DNA of 64,000 nt from Deltaproteobacteria bacterium (GTDB lineage Bacteria; Myxococcota_A; UBA796; CAJQPC01): positions 62,001-126,000 of the forward strand of contig JADKFE010000010.1 in assembly GCA_016717595.1 (NCBI GenBank). Reading direction: 5' to 3'. Shown one piece after another: positions 7,541-15,716 of this stretch. Under the pieces are notes generated by a model. That model was not told the DNA's origin and did not search any database. It saw nothing but the letters and a program-made list of their open reading frames with translations. Both the position numbers and the translations under genes were made by a program. Numbering within the stretch: position 1 is the first letter of the stretch; each line of letters starts with the position of its first letter.

Positions 7541-10039
7541 TCAGCTCCGGCGGCGGCGGCGCGCCATCGCGAGACCGGCGCCCAAGAGGCCCAGGCCCAC
7601 ACCGGCGCCAGCCCCGGAGGACGAGCAGCCCGACGTCTCCTCGGAGGGGACGATCTTCACGAAGTTCTTGAACAAGGCGCCTTCAGGGTAGACCGCCACC
7701 CGGGCGAAGTCCCAGACCTGGTGGCCCGAGGCGTCCTGGGCGACGAGGTAGAACTGGAAGATCTCACCCTCGTCGTTGTCCAGAGTCTCCGGCGCCGTCC
7801 AAGACAGGGTCGAAGAGGTGGTGCCCGCGGCGGTGCCGCCGTCCACCGTCCAGGTGAAGAAGATCGTCTCGCCGTCGGCGTCGTAGATGAAGGTGGAGAG
7901 CTGGACGGTGTCGTTGACCTCCACCGCCGTCTGGCTCAGGTCGATCCCGCCGACGATGAGCGGCTCAGAGTCCAAGGCGAGGCAGGCGTCATCGACGAGG
8001 CCGTTGCAGTCGTTGTCAACGCTGTCGCAGATCTCGACGGCGCTGGGGCTGATCTCCTCGTCGAGGTCGTTGCAGTCGTTGTTGACCTCGGCGTAGCCGT
8101 CACCGTCATCATCGCTGAGCGTGGTGTTCTCGTCGATGGTGCCGTCGCAGTCGTTGTCCTTGTAGTCGGGGGACTCGGGCGCGCCGGGGTAGGTGTCCTC
8201 ATCCGTGTCGTCGCAGTCCAGCGCGTTCTCGGAGAAGGTGTCGCCGTCGTCGTCGGAGCCGATGGTGCCCTCGTCAACGATGCTGTCGCAGTCGTTGTCC
8301 AGAGAGTCGTAGATCTCCGCCGCGTTGGGGTAGGTGTCGCGGTTGTTGTCGTCGCAGTCGACCACCAGCTCGCTGGAGTCGGTGCCGAAGGCGTCGCCGT
8401 CGTCGTCGCTGCTGGGGTAGGCCGCGTTGATGATCATCGACAAGGAGGCCGTCGTGCGGATGCCCGAGGCGTCGGTGACGCGGACGAGCAGGGTGTCAAC
8501 GCCGGGGTTGAAGTCTTCCGTGGGCACCGACAAGAAGACGTGGCCAGAGGACTCCGTCGGCGTGCAGTCCGCGACGTTGGCCAGCACGTTGAGCGAGCTG
8601 TACACCTTGCACGAGAGCGAGGTGGCCGGCTGGTTCTTGTCGAAGACGTTCAGCTCCATCTCGATGGGGCCGGGGTTGTTGTGCATGTACCCGGGCTCGG
8701 GGGAGCGGATGCTCACCGTCGGCGCCACGTTGTCTGGGTCGGTGCCGTTGTTGCCCTGGAGGTAGACCGGCACCGAGGGGCTGGAGCTGTCGTCGGAGTT
8801 GACGTAGACCGTGCAGTACGCGCTCTTTTGGTCCTCGGGAACGAAGGTGACCTCGATGAGCGAGCTCTTGCCGGACTCAAGCACCTTGGTGGAGTCCGCG
8901 GCCTCAGCGAAGGAGTAGGTGAGGCTGAAGGCGGCGTCGCAGGTGGAGTCCAGCGTGGGGGCGGTGAGCGTCAGATCGCCGTCGCCGCTGTTCAGCACGC
9001 GGATGTAGCGGACCTCCTCTTCACCCGTCCAGACCGAGCCGAAGGGCACGGAGCGCGGCGTCACGATGGCGCGGCCCTCACCCTTCTCGGCCTCACCCTT
9101 CGTGTAGACGACGGTGAAGGAGTTGTCGAGGTCGGCCCAATACTCGGGGTCGGCGTCGTCTTCACGGACCTGGGTCTTGGTCTCGATGATGACCGAGCCG
9201 TAGACATCCCCGACGCTGACCGGCGAGAAGGTGACGTCTACGGGCATCTTGCAGCCCTTGTCTAAGGTGAAGAGCACCTGGCCGTCGCCGGGATCCGTGC
9301 CGGTGTCGCCGCCGCCGGAGTCGCCGCCGCCGGAGTCGCCGCCGGAGTCACCGCCGATGCCCGTGTCGGTGTCGATGGGCTCACCGCCGATGTTGCCCTT
9401 GAGATCGACCTCCACCACCGCGGGGGTGCCGTTGGTGACGATGACCAGCAGGGCCTCGTCGCCGGAGGTGGTGGTCGGGGCGTAGTTGAGCAGCACCACC
9501 GTTGAGCCACCCTTGGGGATGGTGGAGCCCGTCGGGTCTACGATCATCGTGAAGGGGCTGTCAGACGGCGCGATGGCGGCCTTGGTGATCGTGAGATCGG
9601 CGTCGCCGGTGTTGGTCAGGGTGAGGTACGCGATGTCATCGCTGCCCGCGGGCACCTTGCCGAAGTCCACCGTCGTGGTGTCGACGGACAGGGCAGGCCC
9701 AGGAGGCGCGCTGCCGCCGGACTTCGCGGTGGGCTCGCCGGTGTCACCCTCGGCGGACTCGGGGCAAGACATCAGGGTGGGGTCGTAGGTGACGGTGAAG
9801 TCGCCGTCCATGCCCCCGCCTTCACGGATGTCGGAGATCCCCAGCGGCAGGTCGCCGTTGTTGGAGATCGTGAAGGTGCGCGTGACCGCCTCGCCGTGCT
9901 CCGTGAGGCCAAACTCAACCCACTTGGAGCTGACCTCGATGACCGGGTACGTCAGCTCGACAAAGTCGTTTGAGGGTTGGCGGCAACCAGCGAGGGCCAC
10001 CGCGATGACGCCGAAGGAGAGAATCGGGAGCGACTTCAT
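7541..10039 (-). CDS. Surface lipoprotein with ASH (choice-of-anchor D) domains, MopE metal-binding repeats and a MYXO-CTERM-like anchor
   Basis: 832 aa from the ATG at 10039. Lipoprotein signal MKSLPILSFGVIAVALAGC with Cys at ~19. Three immunoglobulin-like ASH repeats follow, each with a VDFGKVPAG / FTISNNGDLPLG type signature, then three MopE repeats with Asp-rich DDDGDG loops and DCDD...YPxAxE...DNDCD motifs (Ca2+/metal binding). A Pro/Gly/Asp linker (GDSGGGDSGGGDTG) separates early domains. The C-terminus has GCSSSG, a hydrophobic Gly/Leu segment and RRRRR, as in MYXO-CTERM sorting signals. Likely cell-surface, possibly T2SS cargo. Carrying both a lipobox and a C-terminal anchor is unusual. 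Confidence 0.8.
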   Translation of the reverse strand: MKSLPILSFGVIAVALAGCRQPSNDFVELTYPVIEVSSKWVEFGLTEHGEAVTRTFTISNNGDLPLGISDIREGGGMDGDFTVTYDPTLMSCPESAEGDTGEPTAKSGGSAPPGPALSVDTTTVDFGKVPAGSDDIAYLTLTNTGDADLTITKAAIAPSDSPFTMIVDPTGSTIPKGGSTVVLLNYAPTTTSGDEALLVIVTNGTPAVVEVDLKGNIGGEPIDTDTGIGGDSGGDSGGGDSGGGDTGTDPGDGQVLFTLDKGCKMPVDVTFSPVSVGDVYGSVIIETKTQVREDDADPEYWADLDNSFTVVYTKGEAEKGEGRAIVTPRSVPFGSVWTGEEEVRYIRVLNSGDGDLTLTAPTLDSTCDAAFSLTYSFAEAADSTKVLESGKSSLIEVTFVPEDQKSAYCTVYVNSDDSSSPSVPVYLQGNNGTDPDNVAPTVSIRSPEPGYMHNNPGPIEMELNVFDKNQPATSLSCKVYSSLNVLANVADCTPTESSGHVFLSVPTEDFNPGVDTLLVRVTDASGIRTTASLSMIINAAYPSSDDDGDAFGTDSSELVVDCDDNNRDTYPNAAEIYDSLDNDCDSIVDEGTIGSDDDGDTFSENALDCDDTDEDTYPGAPESPDYKDNDCDGTIDENTTLSDDDGDGYAEVNNDCNDLDEEISPSAVEICDSVDNDCNGLVDDACLALDSEPLIVGGIDLSQTAVEVNDTVQLSTFIYDADGETIFFTWTVDGGTAAGTTSSTLSWTAPETLDNDEGEIFQFYLVAQDASGHQVWDFARVAVYPEGALFKNFVKIVPSEETSGCSSSGAGAGVGLGLLGAGLAMARRRRRS

Positions 10040-10125
10040 GCTGAGCGCCTCGAAGATGAGGTGGCCTGAGGGCGAGGAGCCGGGTGTGACAGCGGGTGTT
10101 GTCAACTCGACGTGAACGGCTTCGC

Positions 10126-10131
10126 ATCATA
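10126..10131 (-). promoter_or_regulatory. Possible -10 element of the surface-lipoprotein gene
   Basis: Minus-strand TATGAT (5 of 6 to TATAAT), ~87 bp upstream of the ATG at 10039. No convincing -35 is seen at 16-18 bp. The 212-bp gap 10040-10251 otherwise holds only the ribA hairpin and a short A/T patch (AAAAAGTATACC near 10180). Confidence 0.3.
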
Positions 10132-10220
10132 GCGCAAGTTCAGCAGGGCTGCAGCGCACCCGCGGCGTGCGGCGGCATAAAAAGTATACCTGACCTCGCT
10201 CCCGTGGGTGTCAGGGACAT

Positions 10221-10241
10221 GATCCGCCGCGGCGGCGGATC
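10221..10241. terminator. Hairpin downstream of ribA
   Basis: GATCCGCC / GGCGGATC, 8-bp stem with GCGGC loop, directly after the ribA stop. Imperfect outer pairing (CAGG..CATG with CGTG.CCTG) extends it. No U-tract. Confidence 0.5.
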
Positions 10242-10251
10242 GTGCCTGGGC

Positions 10252-10872
10252 TCAGAGCAGATGCCCGCTCTTGGCGCGTTTTGTGTCGAGGTAGTGCTGG
10301 TTATGCTCGTTGGGGGGCATCCGCACGGGGATCGTCCCGACCACAGGCACCCCGAAGCCACGCAACCCGGCGATCTTCTTTGGGTTGTTGGTGAGCAGGC
10401 ACACCGAACGAATGCCGAGGGCCATGACCATGCTCGCCGCGATGTCGTAGCGGCGGAGGTCGTCCTCAAAGCCTAAGGCGAGGTTGGCCTCGACGGTGTC
10501 AAGGCCCATGTCTTGAAGCGCGTAGGCGCGGATCTTGTTCACGAGGCCGATGCCCCGGCCCTCTTGCGGGAGGTAGAGCACCGCGCCACGCTCGGCCCGA
10601 CCGATGAACCGTAAGGCGGCCTCAAGCTGGTCACGGCAGTCACACCGCAGGCTGCCCATGACGTCGCCGGTGAAGCACTCGGAGTGCAGTCGAACCGGCA
10701 CCCCTTCGGCCTCGTTGACGTCGCCGCGGATCACCGCGCCGAGATCAACACCATCCCAGGTGCGAAACCCAACCACGCGGAAGTCGCCGTAGCGGCTGGG
10801 GAGCCGAGCGTCAGCGACGAGCTCGACAAGGGGGAGGGAGGAGCCGGAAGCTCCGTGAGTGAACTCTTCCAT
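10252..10872 (-). CDS. ribA: GTP cyclohydrolase II
   Basis: First committed enzyme of riboflavin synthesis, converting GTP to a pyrimidine phosphate plus formate. 206 aa with the zinc ligands in ECFTGDVMGSLRCDCRDQL (three Cys), active-site GRGIGLVNKIRAYALQ and the C-terminal NNPKK..GL motif. The ATG at 10872 has AGGAG 7 nt upstream and is preferred over an in-frame TTG at 10896. It stands alone without ribB or ribE in the window. No FMN riboswitch is evident in the leader. Confidence 0.95.
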   Translation of the reverse strand: MEEFTHGASGSSLPLVELVADARLPSRYGDFRVVGFRTWDGVDLGAVIRGDVNEAEGVPVRLHSECFTGDVMGSLRCDCRDQLEAALRFIGRAERGAVLYLPQEGRGIGLVNKIRAYALQDMGLDTVEANLALGFEDDLRRYDIAASMVMALGIRSVCLLTNNPKKIAGLRGFGVPVVGTIPVRMPPNEHNQHYLDTKRAKSGHLL

Positions 10873-11019
10873 GTACCTGCTCCTGGCGACTGCCAAGGGG
10901 CAGCCGCGCGGGCGAATCGCCCTTCACGGTGGGAATCACCGAAGGCCACGCGATGTGCCGATGCTCGAACAAGCCGGAGACAGTGTACATCAGGAGCGAA
11001 TCGTCAAGCGGACAGGGAT

Positions 11020-11052
11020 CGTTGGGCGCGCGGAGCGAGCGCGCGCCCAACG
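11020..11052. terminator. Strong hairpin downstream of the HU gene
   Basis: Perfect 13-bp inverted repeat CGTTGGGCGCGCG / CGCGCGCCCAACG with a 7-nt loop (GAGCGAG), 14 nt after the HU stop. It separates the HU gene from ribA. No T-run follows on the minus strand. Confidence 0.6.
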
Positions 11053-11065
11053 AGGAGCGCTCAGC

Positions 11066-11359
11066 TCACTCAGCGACGACGTCGTCGACGTTGAGGGCCT
11101 CTTTGAGCCCCTTGCCCGCGCGGAACACGGGGATGCGGCGCTCGGGCACGTTGATCTCCTCGCGGTTCTTGGGGTTGCGCCCCTTGAACGAGCGACGGCG
11201 AGAGATCGTGAAGGTGCCGAAGTCGGAGATGGTCACCTTGTCACCGTTGGTCAGAGCCTCACGGATGGCCTCGGTGAGGATGTTGATGTAGTTCGCGGCG
11301 CGCACCTTGGGGATGTTCGCGCGCTCCGCCAGCGCCTCGGTCAGATCCGCCTTGTTCAT
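11066..11359 (-). CDS. HU/IHF family nucleoid DNA-binding protein
   Basis: 97 aa with the complete HU fold: MNKADLTEALAERANI, dimerisation helices, VTISDFGTFTISRRRSFKGRNPKN (beta-arm base with the conserved GRNP tip) and FRAGKGLKEAL at the C-terminus. The start at 11359 is chosen because GGAGG sits 5 nt before it, although two upstream ATGs (11374, 11371) are in frame. A slightly extended acidic C-terminus (NVDDVVAE) is present. HU and IHF subunits cannot be told apart with certainty; the sequence is nearer HU. Confidence 0.93.
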   Translation of the reverse strand: MNKADLTEALAERANIPKVRAANYINILTEAIREALTNGDKVTISDFGTFTISRRRSFKGRNPKNREEINVPERRIPVFRAGKGLKEALNVDDVVAE

Positions 11360-11384
11360 GTTGGCCTCCATCATTCTTGTGATT

Positions 11385-11412
11385 ATTGTATTTCTTAAAG
11401 AGCCGTAGTCTA
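11385..11412 (-). promoter_or_regulatory. Putative promoter of the HU gene
   Basis: Minus strand -35 TAGACT (11412-11407), 16-bp spacer, -10 TACAAT (11390-11385; 5 of 6). It lies in locally A/T-rich DNA and predicts a leader of ~20 nt. Confidence 0.5.
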
Positions 11413-11793
11413 CAGAGGTTCTATGACTCTTTCTGACCCTTGCATGAACGAAGGTACCACACTGAGAAACCCGCGTCTACTCAGATAAGTGCGAGAGTTT
11501 CGTGAACTGCGCTCACTTTTCTGAGATCGCCCGACTCAAGGTTGCTCTTTGTGATATTAGTACAAATATCTATATTTGTTGTTTTTGATGTACAGCACCT
11601 CCGTAGGGATGAGCCCCATCGGCAGCACCATCCTCCATAGACAGAGCGTGGACAGGGATTGCACAGGGAGCCCAGATCCCCTTCAGGAGCGTCCTGATGA
11701 GATCCATTGGGCCAACGCCGAGGCTAGCCTATGGACAGGCCTGAGCGGCTTTTGCACAGGCTTGGGGGGCGCTTGGGGAGACTTCGGCGTGAC
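11413..11793. other. Intergenic region with A/T-rich island
   Basis: No gene is supported here. The first half is unusually A/T-rich for this genome. The second half (11640-11770) contains loosely repeated GGACAGG and TTGCACAGG words (copies near 11650-11670 and 11732-11761). No open frame has codon bias like its neighbours. It could hold the far-upstream HU control region or a small RNA, but nothing proves either. Confidence 0.4.
11563..11578. promoter_or_regulatory. 16-bp A/T-rich palindrome
   Basis: CAAATAT-CT-ATATTTG, two perfect 7-bp arms around a 2-bp centre, inside the A/T island ~200 bp upstream of the HU gene. It looks like a dimeric regulator operator; the regulator is unknown. Confidence 0.4.
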
Positions 11794-12858
11794 TCAGGCG
11801 CGCTCGGGGCGCCAGACCTCACGCTCCCCTTCAAGCAACGGGGAGTGGATCCAGCCGCCGCGCACCATGAGCGATTTGGGCAAGACGCTGATGGTGCCGG
11901 GCAACATTCCTGGCTGCTCGCCGTCTACGTCCAGCAGAACGGGCTCATCTCCCAAGCCACGCGCGGTCACCTTTGTGACATACGCGCGGCGGGCGCCGGG
12001 GATCTTCCAGGCCGTGCCGTCGTAGAGCCGCCAAGAGCGGGCGACGTTGCCCACGAGGCCAAAGTTGGGCAACAGCGTGAGATCAAAGGCGCCGTCGTGC
12101 ATCGAGCCGCCTTTGCCGACGTGCATCCCGCCGCCGCAGTACGCGCCGTTGGCCAAGAAGCCCGAGAGGAGCTCCCCCGTCCACTCGCCGGGGCCGTCGG
12201 GGCCCTCCCACTCGACCTTCACCTGGCCGGGCTTGTACTGCATGAGGGAGTCGACGGTGGACTTGTAGAACGTGAACTTGCCGCCGAGGCGCTTGGAGCC
12301 CTTGTTGACGCGGTCCACGACGTCACCGTTGGCGCCGAAGCCCATGACGTTGATGAACACCCGCTCAAAGGGGCGCCCGTCGTGGGTGAGCGCCTCAACG
12401 TGGCCCACGTCCGTGGGGAGGGTCATGCCCGTGGAGGCCACCCACAGGGCGTCCTCTAAGCCGCCCGGCGCGCGCAGCGTCTTCGCGAGGTCGGAGCCTG
12501 TGCCCCAAGGCAAGATCGTGTACACCGCGCTGCGGCGACGGGTGAGGCGACCGTTAAAGAAGCCGTTGACGACCTCGTTGCAGGTGCCGTCACCGCCGAG
12601 TGCCGCGATGATGTCGAACCCCGCGTCGATCGCCTCGCGGGCGAGCTCGGTGGCGTGGCCGGGGCCCTCGCTGACCTTGACCTCCCACTGCTCAAAGGCG
12701 CGGTCAACCGCCCGGCGGATCTCGTCGAGGCGCGCCCCCACCTCTCCGGCCTTCGCTTTGGGGTTCACGACGCAGGCGAAGCGCTCGCCGGTGTTTCGGG
12801 CGCGGGCGCTCTCGCGATAGTCGTAGGCCGAGGGGAGCTTGTTGCGCCAGTCGCTCAC
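11794..12858 (-). CDS. Diacylglycerol/lipid kinase family protein (YegS/DgkB-like)
   Basis: 354 aa. The DAGK catalytic domain is clear: CVVNPKAKAGEVGARLDEIRRA, GHATELAREA, and the nucleotide-binding IIAALGGDGTCNEVVNGF, followed by LPWGTGSDLAKTL (the GTGND-like motif, here GTGSD) and the C-terminal beta-sandwich with FLANGAYCGGGMHVGKGGSMHDGAFDLTLL. It phosphorylates a lipid headgroup, probably at the inner membrane. The GTG start at 12858 is preceded by GGAGG at 6 nt. Substrate specificity cannot be assigned. Confidence 0.85.
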   Translation of the reverse strand: MSDWRNKLPSAYDYRESARARNTGERFACVVNPKAKAGEVGARLDEIRRAVDRAFEQWEVKVSEGPGHATELAREAIDAGFDIIAALGGDGTCNEVVNGFFNGRLTRRRSAVYTILPWGTGSDLAKTLRAPGGLEDALWVASTGMTLPTDVGHVEALTHDGRPFERVFINVMGFGANGDVVDRVNKGSKRLGGKFTFYKSTVDSLMQYKPGQVKVEWEGPDGPGEWTGELLSGFLANGAYCGGGMHVGKGGSMHDGAFDLTLLPNFGLVGNVARSWRLYDGTAWKIPGARRAYVTKVTARGLGDEPVLLDVDGEQPGMLPGTISVLPKSLMVRGGWIHSPLLEGEREVWRPERA

Positions 12859-12917
12859 GGAGAACCTCCAGGGGGTCGGTGGGGGCCGACGGTGCGTGCT
12901 TAACCCAAAACGAGCGC

Positions 12918-13430
12918 TCAGAGCGACCGGATCATCAGCACACGCTCCGCCAAACGTAAGCCCAGGCGGGCCTCGTGGGCTCTGAGCGCCAGCATGCCCG
13001 GCGTCCAGGCGGCCTCGGGCACCACCACGAAGCCTTCTCGGGCGTAGAACGGGGCGTTCCACGGGAGGTGGGAGAACGTAGAGAGGCTCAGCGCCCGGGC
13101 GCCGCGGTCGCGGCAGAGGGCATAGCAGGCGCGTAAGAGCGCGGCGCCGAGGCCCTGGCGCTGGGCGCGGGGGTGAACGGCGAGCTCCTCGATGTGGGGG
13201 TGATCGTCCAGCGACTCCAAGTAGAGGAAACCGACGGGCTCCCCAGCGTCGTCCTCGGCGATGAGCACCCGGCCCGCCCGGAGGCCCTCGGCGTAGGGCG
13301 CGTCATCGGCGGGGCCCGCGCCGGTCTGGCCGAGCTCGACCCCGGCGGCGTGGAACAAGGAGTCGGCGGCCTCCTCGATGGGCCGCATGTGGGGGTGGTC
13401 GGAGGGCACCCCGAGGCGAATCGTCGGCAT
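12918..13430 (-). CDS. GNAT family N-acetyltransferase
   Basis: 170 aa from the ATG at 13430. GNAT motif A is visible as LAVHPRAQRQGLGAALLRACYAL (acetyl-CoA loop RQGLGA), preceded by VGFLYLESLDDHPHIEEL and followed by motif B, NAPFYAREGFVVVPE. The acceptor is unknown. It lies 59 nt upstream of the lipid kinase on the same strand and may be co-transcribed. Confidence 0.85.
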   Translation of the reverse strand: MPTIRLGVPSDHPHMRPIEEAADSLFHAAGVELGQTGAGPADDAPYAEGLRAGRVLIAEDDAGEPVGFLYLESLDDHPHIEELAVHPRAQRQGLGAALLRACYALCRDRGARALSLSTFSHLPWNAPFYAREGFVVVPEAAWTPGMLALRAHEARLGLRLAERVLMIRSL

Positions 13431-13495
13431 AGGCGCGAGGATACCCCGCTCGGCGCGAGAAGAACGCCTGATCTGTGTACCCCAGAGACAAAAGA

Positions 13496-13517
13496 CCCCG
13501 GTCCAAAAGGACCGGGG
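13496..13517 (-). terminator. Intrinsic terminator, strongest on the minus strand
   Basis: Perfect 9-bp stem CCCCGGTCC / GGACCGGGG with an AAAA loop. On the minus strand it is followed by TCTTTTGT, a U-rich tail. It would end transcription from the recA-side gene at 13716 before the GNAT gene. The remainder of 13431-13715 holds no supported gene. Confidence 0.75.
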
Positions 13518-13715
13518 CTCTTGTGCGATCGGTGAGGCGTTCGGGGGGGCTTTCCGCCGGACCAATCAGCGTCTCCGCCGCCCACAATGCAATCTGCGTG
13601 CCACGCCCCTCAATCGCCCGATAATAATGGTTCAACCTACACGTATGGTGAGGATCACCCCCCTGCCGACCCCCTCAAACCGACGAATCGCGACAAAAAA
13701 GTCGCAGTTTGGACC

Positions 13716-14564
13716 TCAGGTGCGTAGCGCGGTCGCGGTGAGCAGGTCGGCGAGCTCCCACGGGCGCTCTTCAGGGTGCAGATGTTGGCCGCCCGGGATG
13801 CGGTGAAGCTGGGCGTCGGGCGCGAAGCCCTGGACGGCCTCGGCTTGGGCGTAGGGGTAGAGCGGATCGTGATCGCCCCAGATCAGCGTGAGGGACGAGG
13901 TTCTCGGCGCGCGGGTGGGCAGGGGCCCGGCGAGGGCGGCGAACCACCGGGCCGCGGCGAGGCGGGCGGACGCGTCGCCTGTCCAGGCCGCGGTGACCAG
14001 GGCAACGATGTCGCGCTCCATCGTGTAGGGGTTCACGACAGCGCGGCGTAGGCCCAACGACGACGCCAGCCAGGCGTTGAGCGGGCGGGGGCGCAACAAG
14101 GTCGTGAGCGCGGCGCGGGTGGCCCCTGCCCCGCCCAAGGCGCCCAGCGCCCGGGCGACGGGATCGACCCGGGTGATCGGGCCGTTGGTCAGGATGAGCG
14201 CGTCGAGAGAATCATCGGGCAGGCCCAGGGCGACGGGCACGGCGAGGCCATGGGCGACGAGCTGCCGGGCGCCAAGCTCGGTGAGCAGCGCGGCCAAGGC
14301 GTGGCTCAGGGCGGGGAGGCCCTCGGCCTCGGGCGCGCGCAGGGTGATGGCGGCGGTGCGGCGCGGGGCGAGGCGGCGCTGAACCTCACGAAACAGCGCG
14401 GCGCCAAACGGCGGCCCGCTGACGAGCGCGAGGAGCGGACCCTCCGCGCCGTGAAGCACCACCTCATGCGCACCGAACTGACGCTCTTCCACGAGACCTC
14501 CGGGAGTCTGCGGATAGCCGCGCGCTCCGAGGACCGCAAGCGTGAAGACGAAGGCGCCCCACAC
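13716..14564 (-). CDS. Alpha/beta hydrolase-fold protein lacking the nucleophile
   Basis: 282 aa from a GTG at 14564, which gives a hydrophobic N-terminus (VWGAFVFTLAVLGA); an in-frame ATG at 14666 would add 34 low-complexity residues, so the start is uncertain. The C-terminal half resembles alpha/beta hydrolases (LTLIWGDHDPLYPYAQAEAV, GGQHLHPEERPWELADLL: acid and His). At the nucleophile elbow, however, the sequence reads LVAHGLAVPV, with Gly in place of Ser. It may be a non-catalytic relative. It lies 120 nt downstream of recA on the same strand and is followed by a terminator. Confidence 0.6.
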   Translation of the reverse strand: MWGAFVFTLAVLGARGYPQTPGGLVEERQFGAHEVVLHGAEGPLLALVSGPPFGAALFREVQRRLAPRRTAAITLRAPEAEGLPALSHALAALLTELGARQLVAHGLAVPVALGLPDDSLDALILTNGPITRVDPVARALGALGGAGATRAALTTLLRPRPLNAWLASSLGLRRAVVNPYTMERDIVALVTAAWTGDASARLAAARWFAALAGPLPTRAPRTSSLTLIWGDHDPLYPYAQAEAVQGFAPDAQLHRIPGGQHLHPEERPWELADLLTATALRT

Positions 14565-14684
14565 GCCGAGGTCGGCGGTGGGGCGTGAAGGTGGCCGTGG
14601 GTCCGGGTCTGGTCGCCACCTCCCGGATCCACACGATGGAGTTTTTGGGCCCACGGCCACGCTCAAGGGGGTTTTGGGATGGCC

Positions 14685-15716
14685 TCAGCACACCTCGTCG
14701 TAGAGGTTGGGCACGCCGGAGGCGCTCTTCACGAGCTGCTCAATCCGCTCTCGCAGGGCGAGGTTCTCGGCCAAGGTCGCCCGGGCCTTGTCTCGGCCTT
14801 GGCCGAGGCGCTCCTCACCGAAGGCGTACCAGGCCCCCGCCCGCTGCACGACGCCGTGGGCCTCGCCGAGATCCACCAGCTCGCCCAGGCGATCGACACC
14901 TTCGCCGTAGAGCAGGTCAAACTCTCCGCTGCGGAAGGGCGCGGCGAGCTTGTTCTTCACCACCTTGGCGGTGGTCTTGGCGCCCATGACCTTGTCGCCG
15001 ACCTTGATGCTGGCGCCGCGCCGGATGTCGATCCGCACCGAGGCGTAGTACTTCAGGGCGTTGCCGCCCGTCGTCACCTCGGAGGGGCCGAAGACCACGC
15101 CGATCTTCTGGCGGAGCTGGTTGATGAAGATCACCGTGCAGCGGGTGCGGGACACGACGCCGGTGAGCTTTCGCAGGGCCTTGGACATCATGCGGGCCTG
15201 GAGCCCCACCTGCTGATCGCCCATCTGGCCCTCAAGCTCGACCTCGGGCACCAAGGCCGCCACGGAGTCGATGACGATGAGGTCTACGGCGCCGGAGCGG
15301 CACATCTGCTCGGCGATCTCTAAGCCCTGCTCACCGGAGTCGGGCTGGGAGACGAGGAGCTGGTCGAGGCGCACGCCGAGGTGCGCGGCGTACTTGGGAT
15401 CCAGGGCGTGCTCGGCGTCGATGATCGCGGCGATGCCGCCCTGGGCCTGCACGGAGGCGATGGCGTGCAGGGCGAGGGTGGTCTTGCCGCTGGCCTCGGG
15501 GCCGTAGATCTCGACCATTCGCCCCCGAGGCAGGCCGCCGATGCCGAGCGCGATGTCGAGGCTCAACGAGCCCGTCGAGATGGGGACGCCGGTCTGCTCG
15601 GCGACGCTGCCGTCGAGGCGCATCACCGCGCCGGGGCCGTACTGCTTGTGGAGCGAGTTGAGCGCCGCGTCGAGGGCCTTGAGCTGGTCGGGGTGGTGGG
15701 TGGTCTGGGTCATCAT
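14685..15716 (-). CDS. recA: Recombinase RecA
   Basis: 343 aa. Homologous recombination and SOS co-protease. Walker A GPEASGKTTLALH, Walker B LIVIDSVAALVP, L1/L2 region (MSKALRKLTG, VIFINQLRQKIGVVFG) and the C-terminal domain are intact. The first of two adjacent ATGs (15716) has GGAGA upstream and gives normal length. The leader is a peculiar CAACAACCCAACAACACC-type run (15720-15760). No LexA box could be identified by eye. It lies in an apparent operon after comM and a DUF3006-like gene. Confidence 0.97.
   Translation of the reverse strand: MMTQTTHHPDQLKALDAALNSLHKQYGPGAVMRLDGSVAEQTGVPISTGSLSLDIALGIGGLPRGRMVEIYGPEASGKTTLALHAIASVQAQGGIAAIIDAEHALDPKYAAHLGVRLDQLLVSQPDSGEQGLEIAEQMCRSGAVDLIVIDSVAALVPEVELEGQMGDQQVGLQARMMSKALRKLTGVVSRTRCTVIFINQLRQKIGVVFGPSEVTTGGNALKYYASVRIDIRRGASIKVGDKVMGAKTTAKVVKNKLAAPFRSGEFDLLYGEGVDRLGELVDLGEAHGVVQRAGAWYAFGEERLGQGRDKARATLAENLALRERIEQLVKSASGVPNLYDEVC

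Noticed and set aside
7490..9265. 591-codon open frame opposite the surface lipoprotein gene
   Set aside because: Val/Asp/Arg-biased, low complexity, no domain; it is the antisense shadow of the Asp-rich repeats.
10897..11019. FMN riboswitch upstream of ribA
   Set aside because: The short leader lacks the conserved RFN-element motifs; only hairpins and a weak promoter-like TTGACG are visible.
13303..13635. 110-codon minus-strand frame upstream of the GNAT gene
   Set aside because: It spans the strong terminator hairpin at 13496-13517 and then runs out of frame inside the GNAT gene; no conserved motif.
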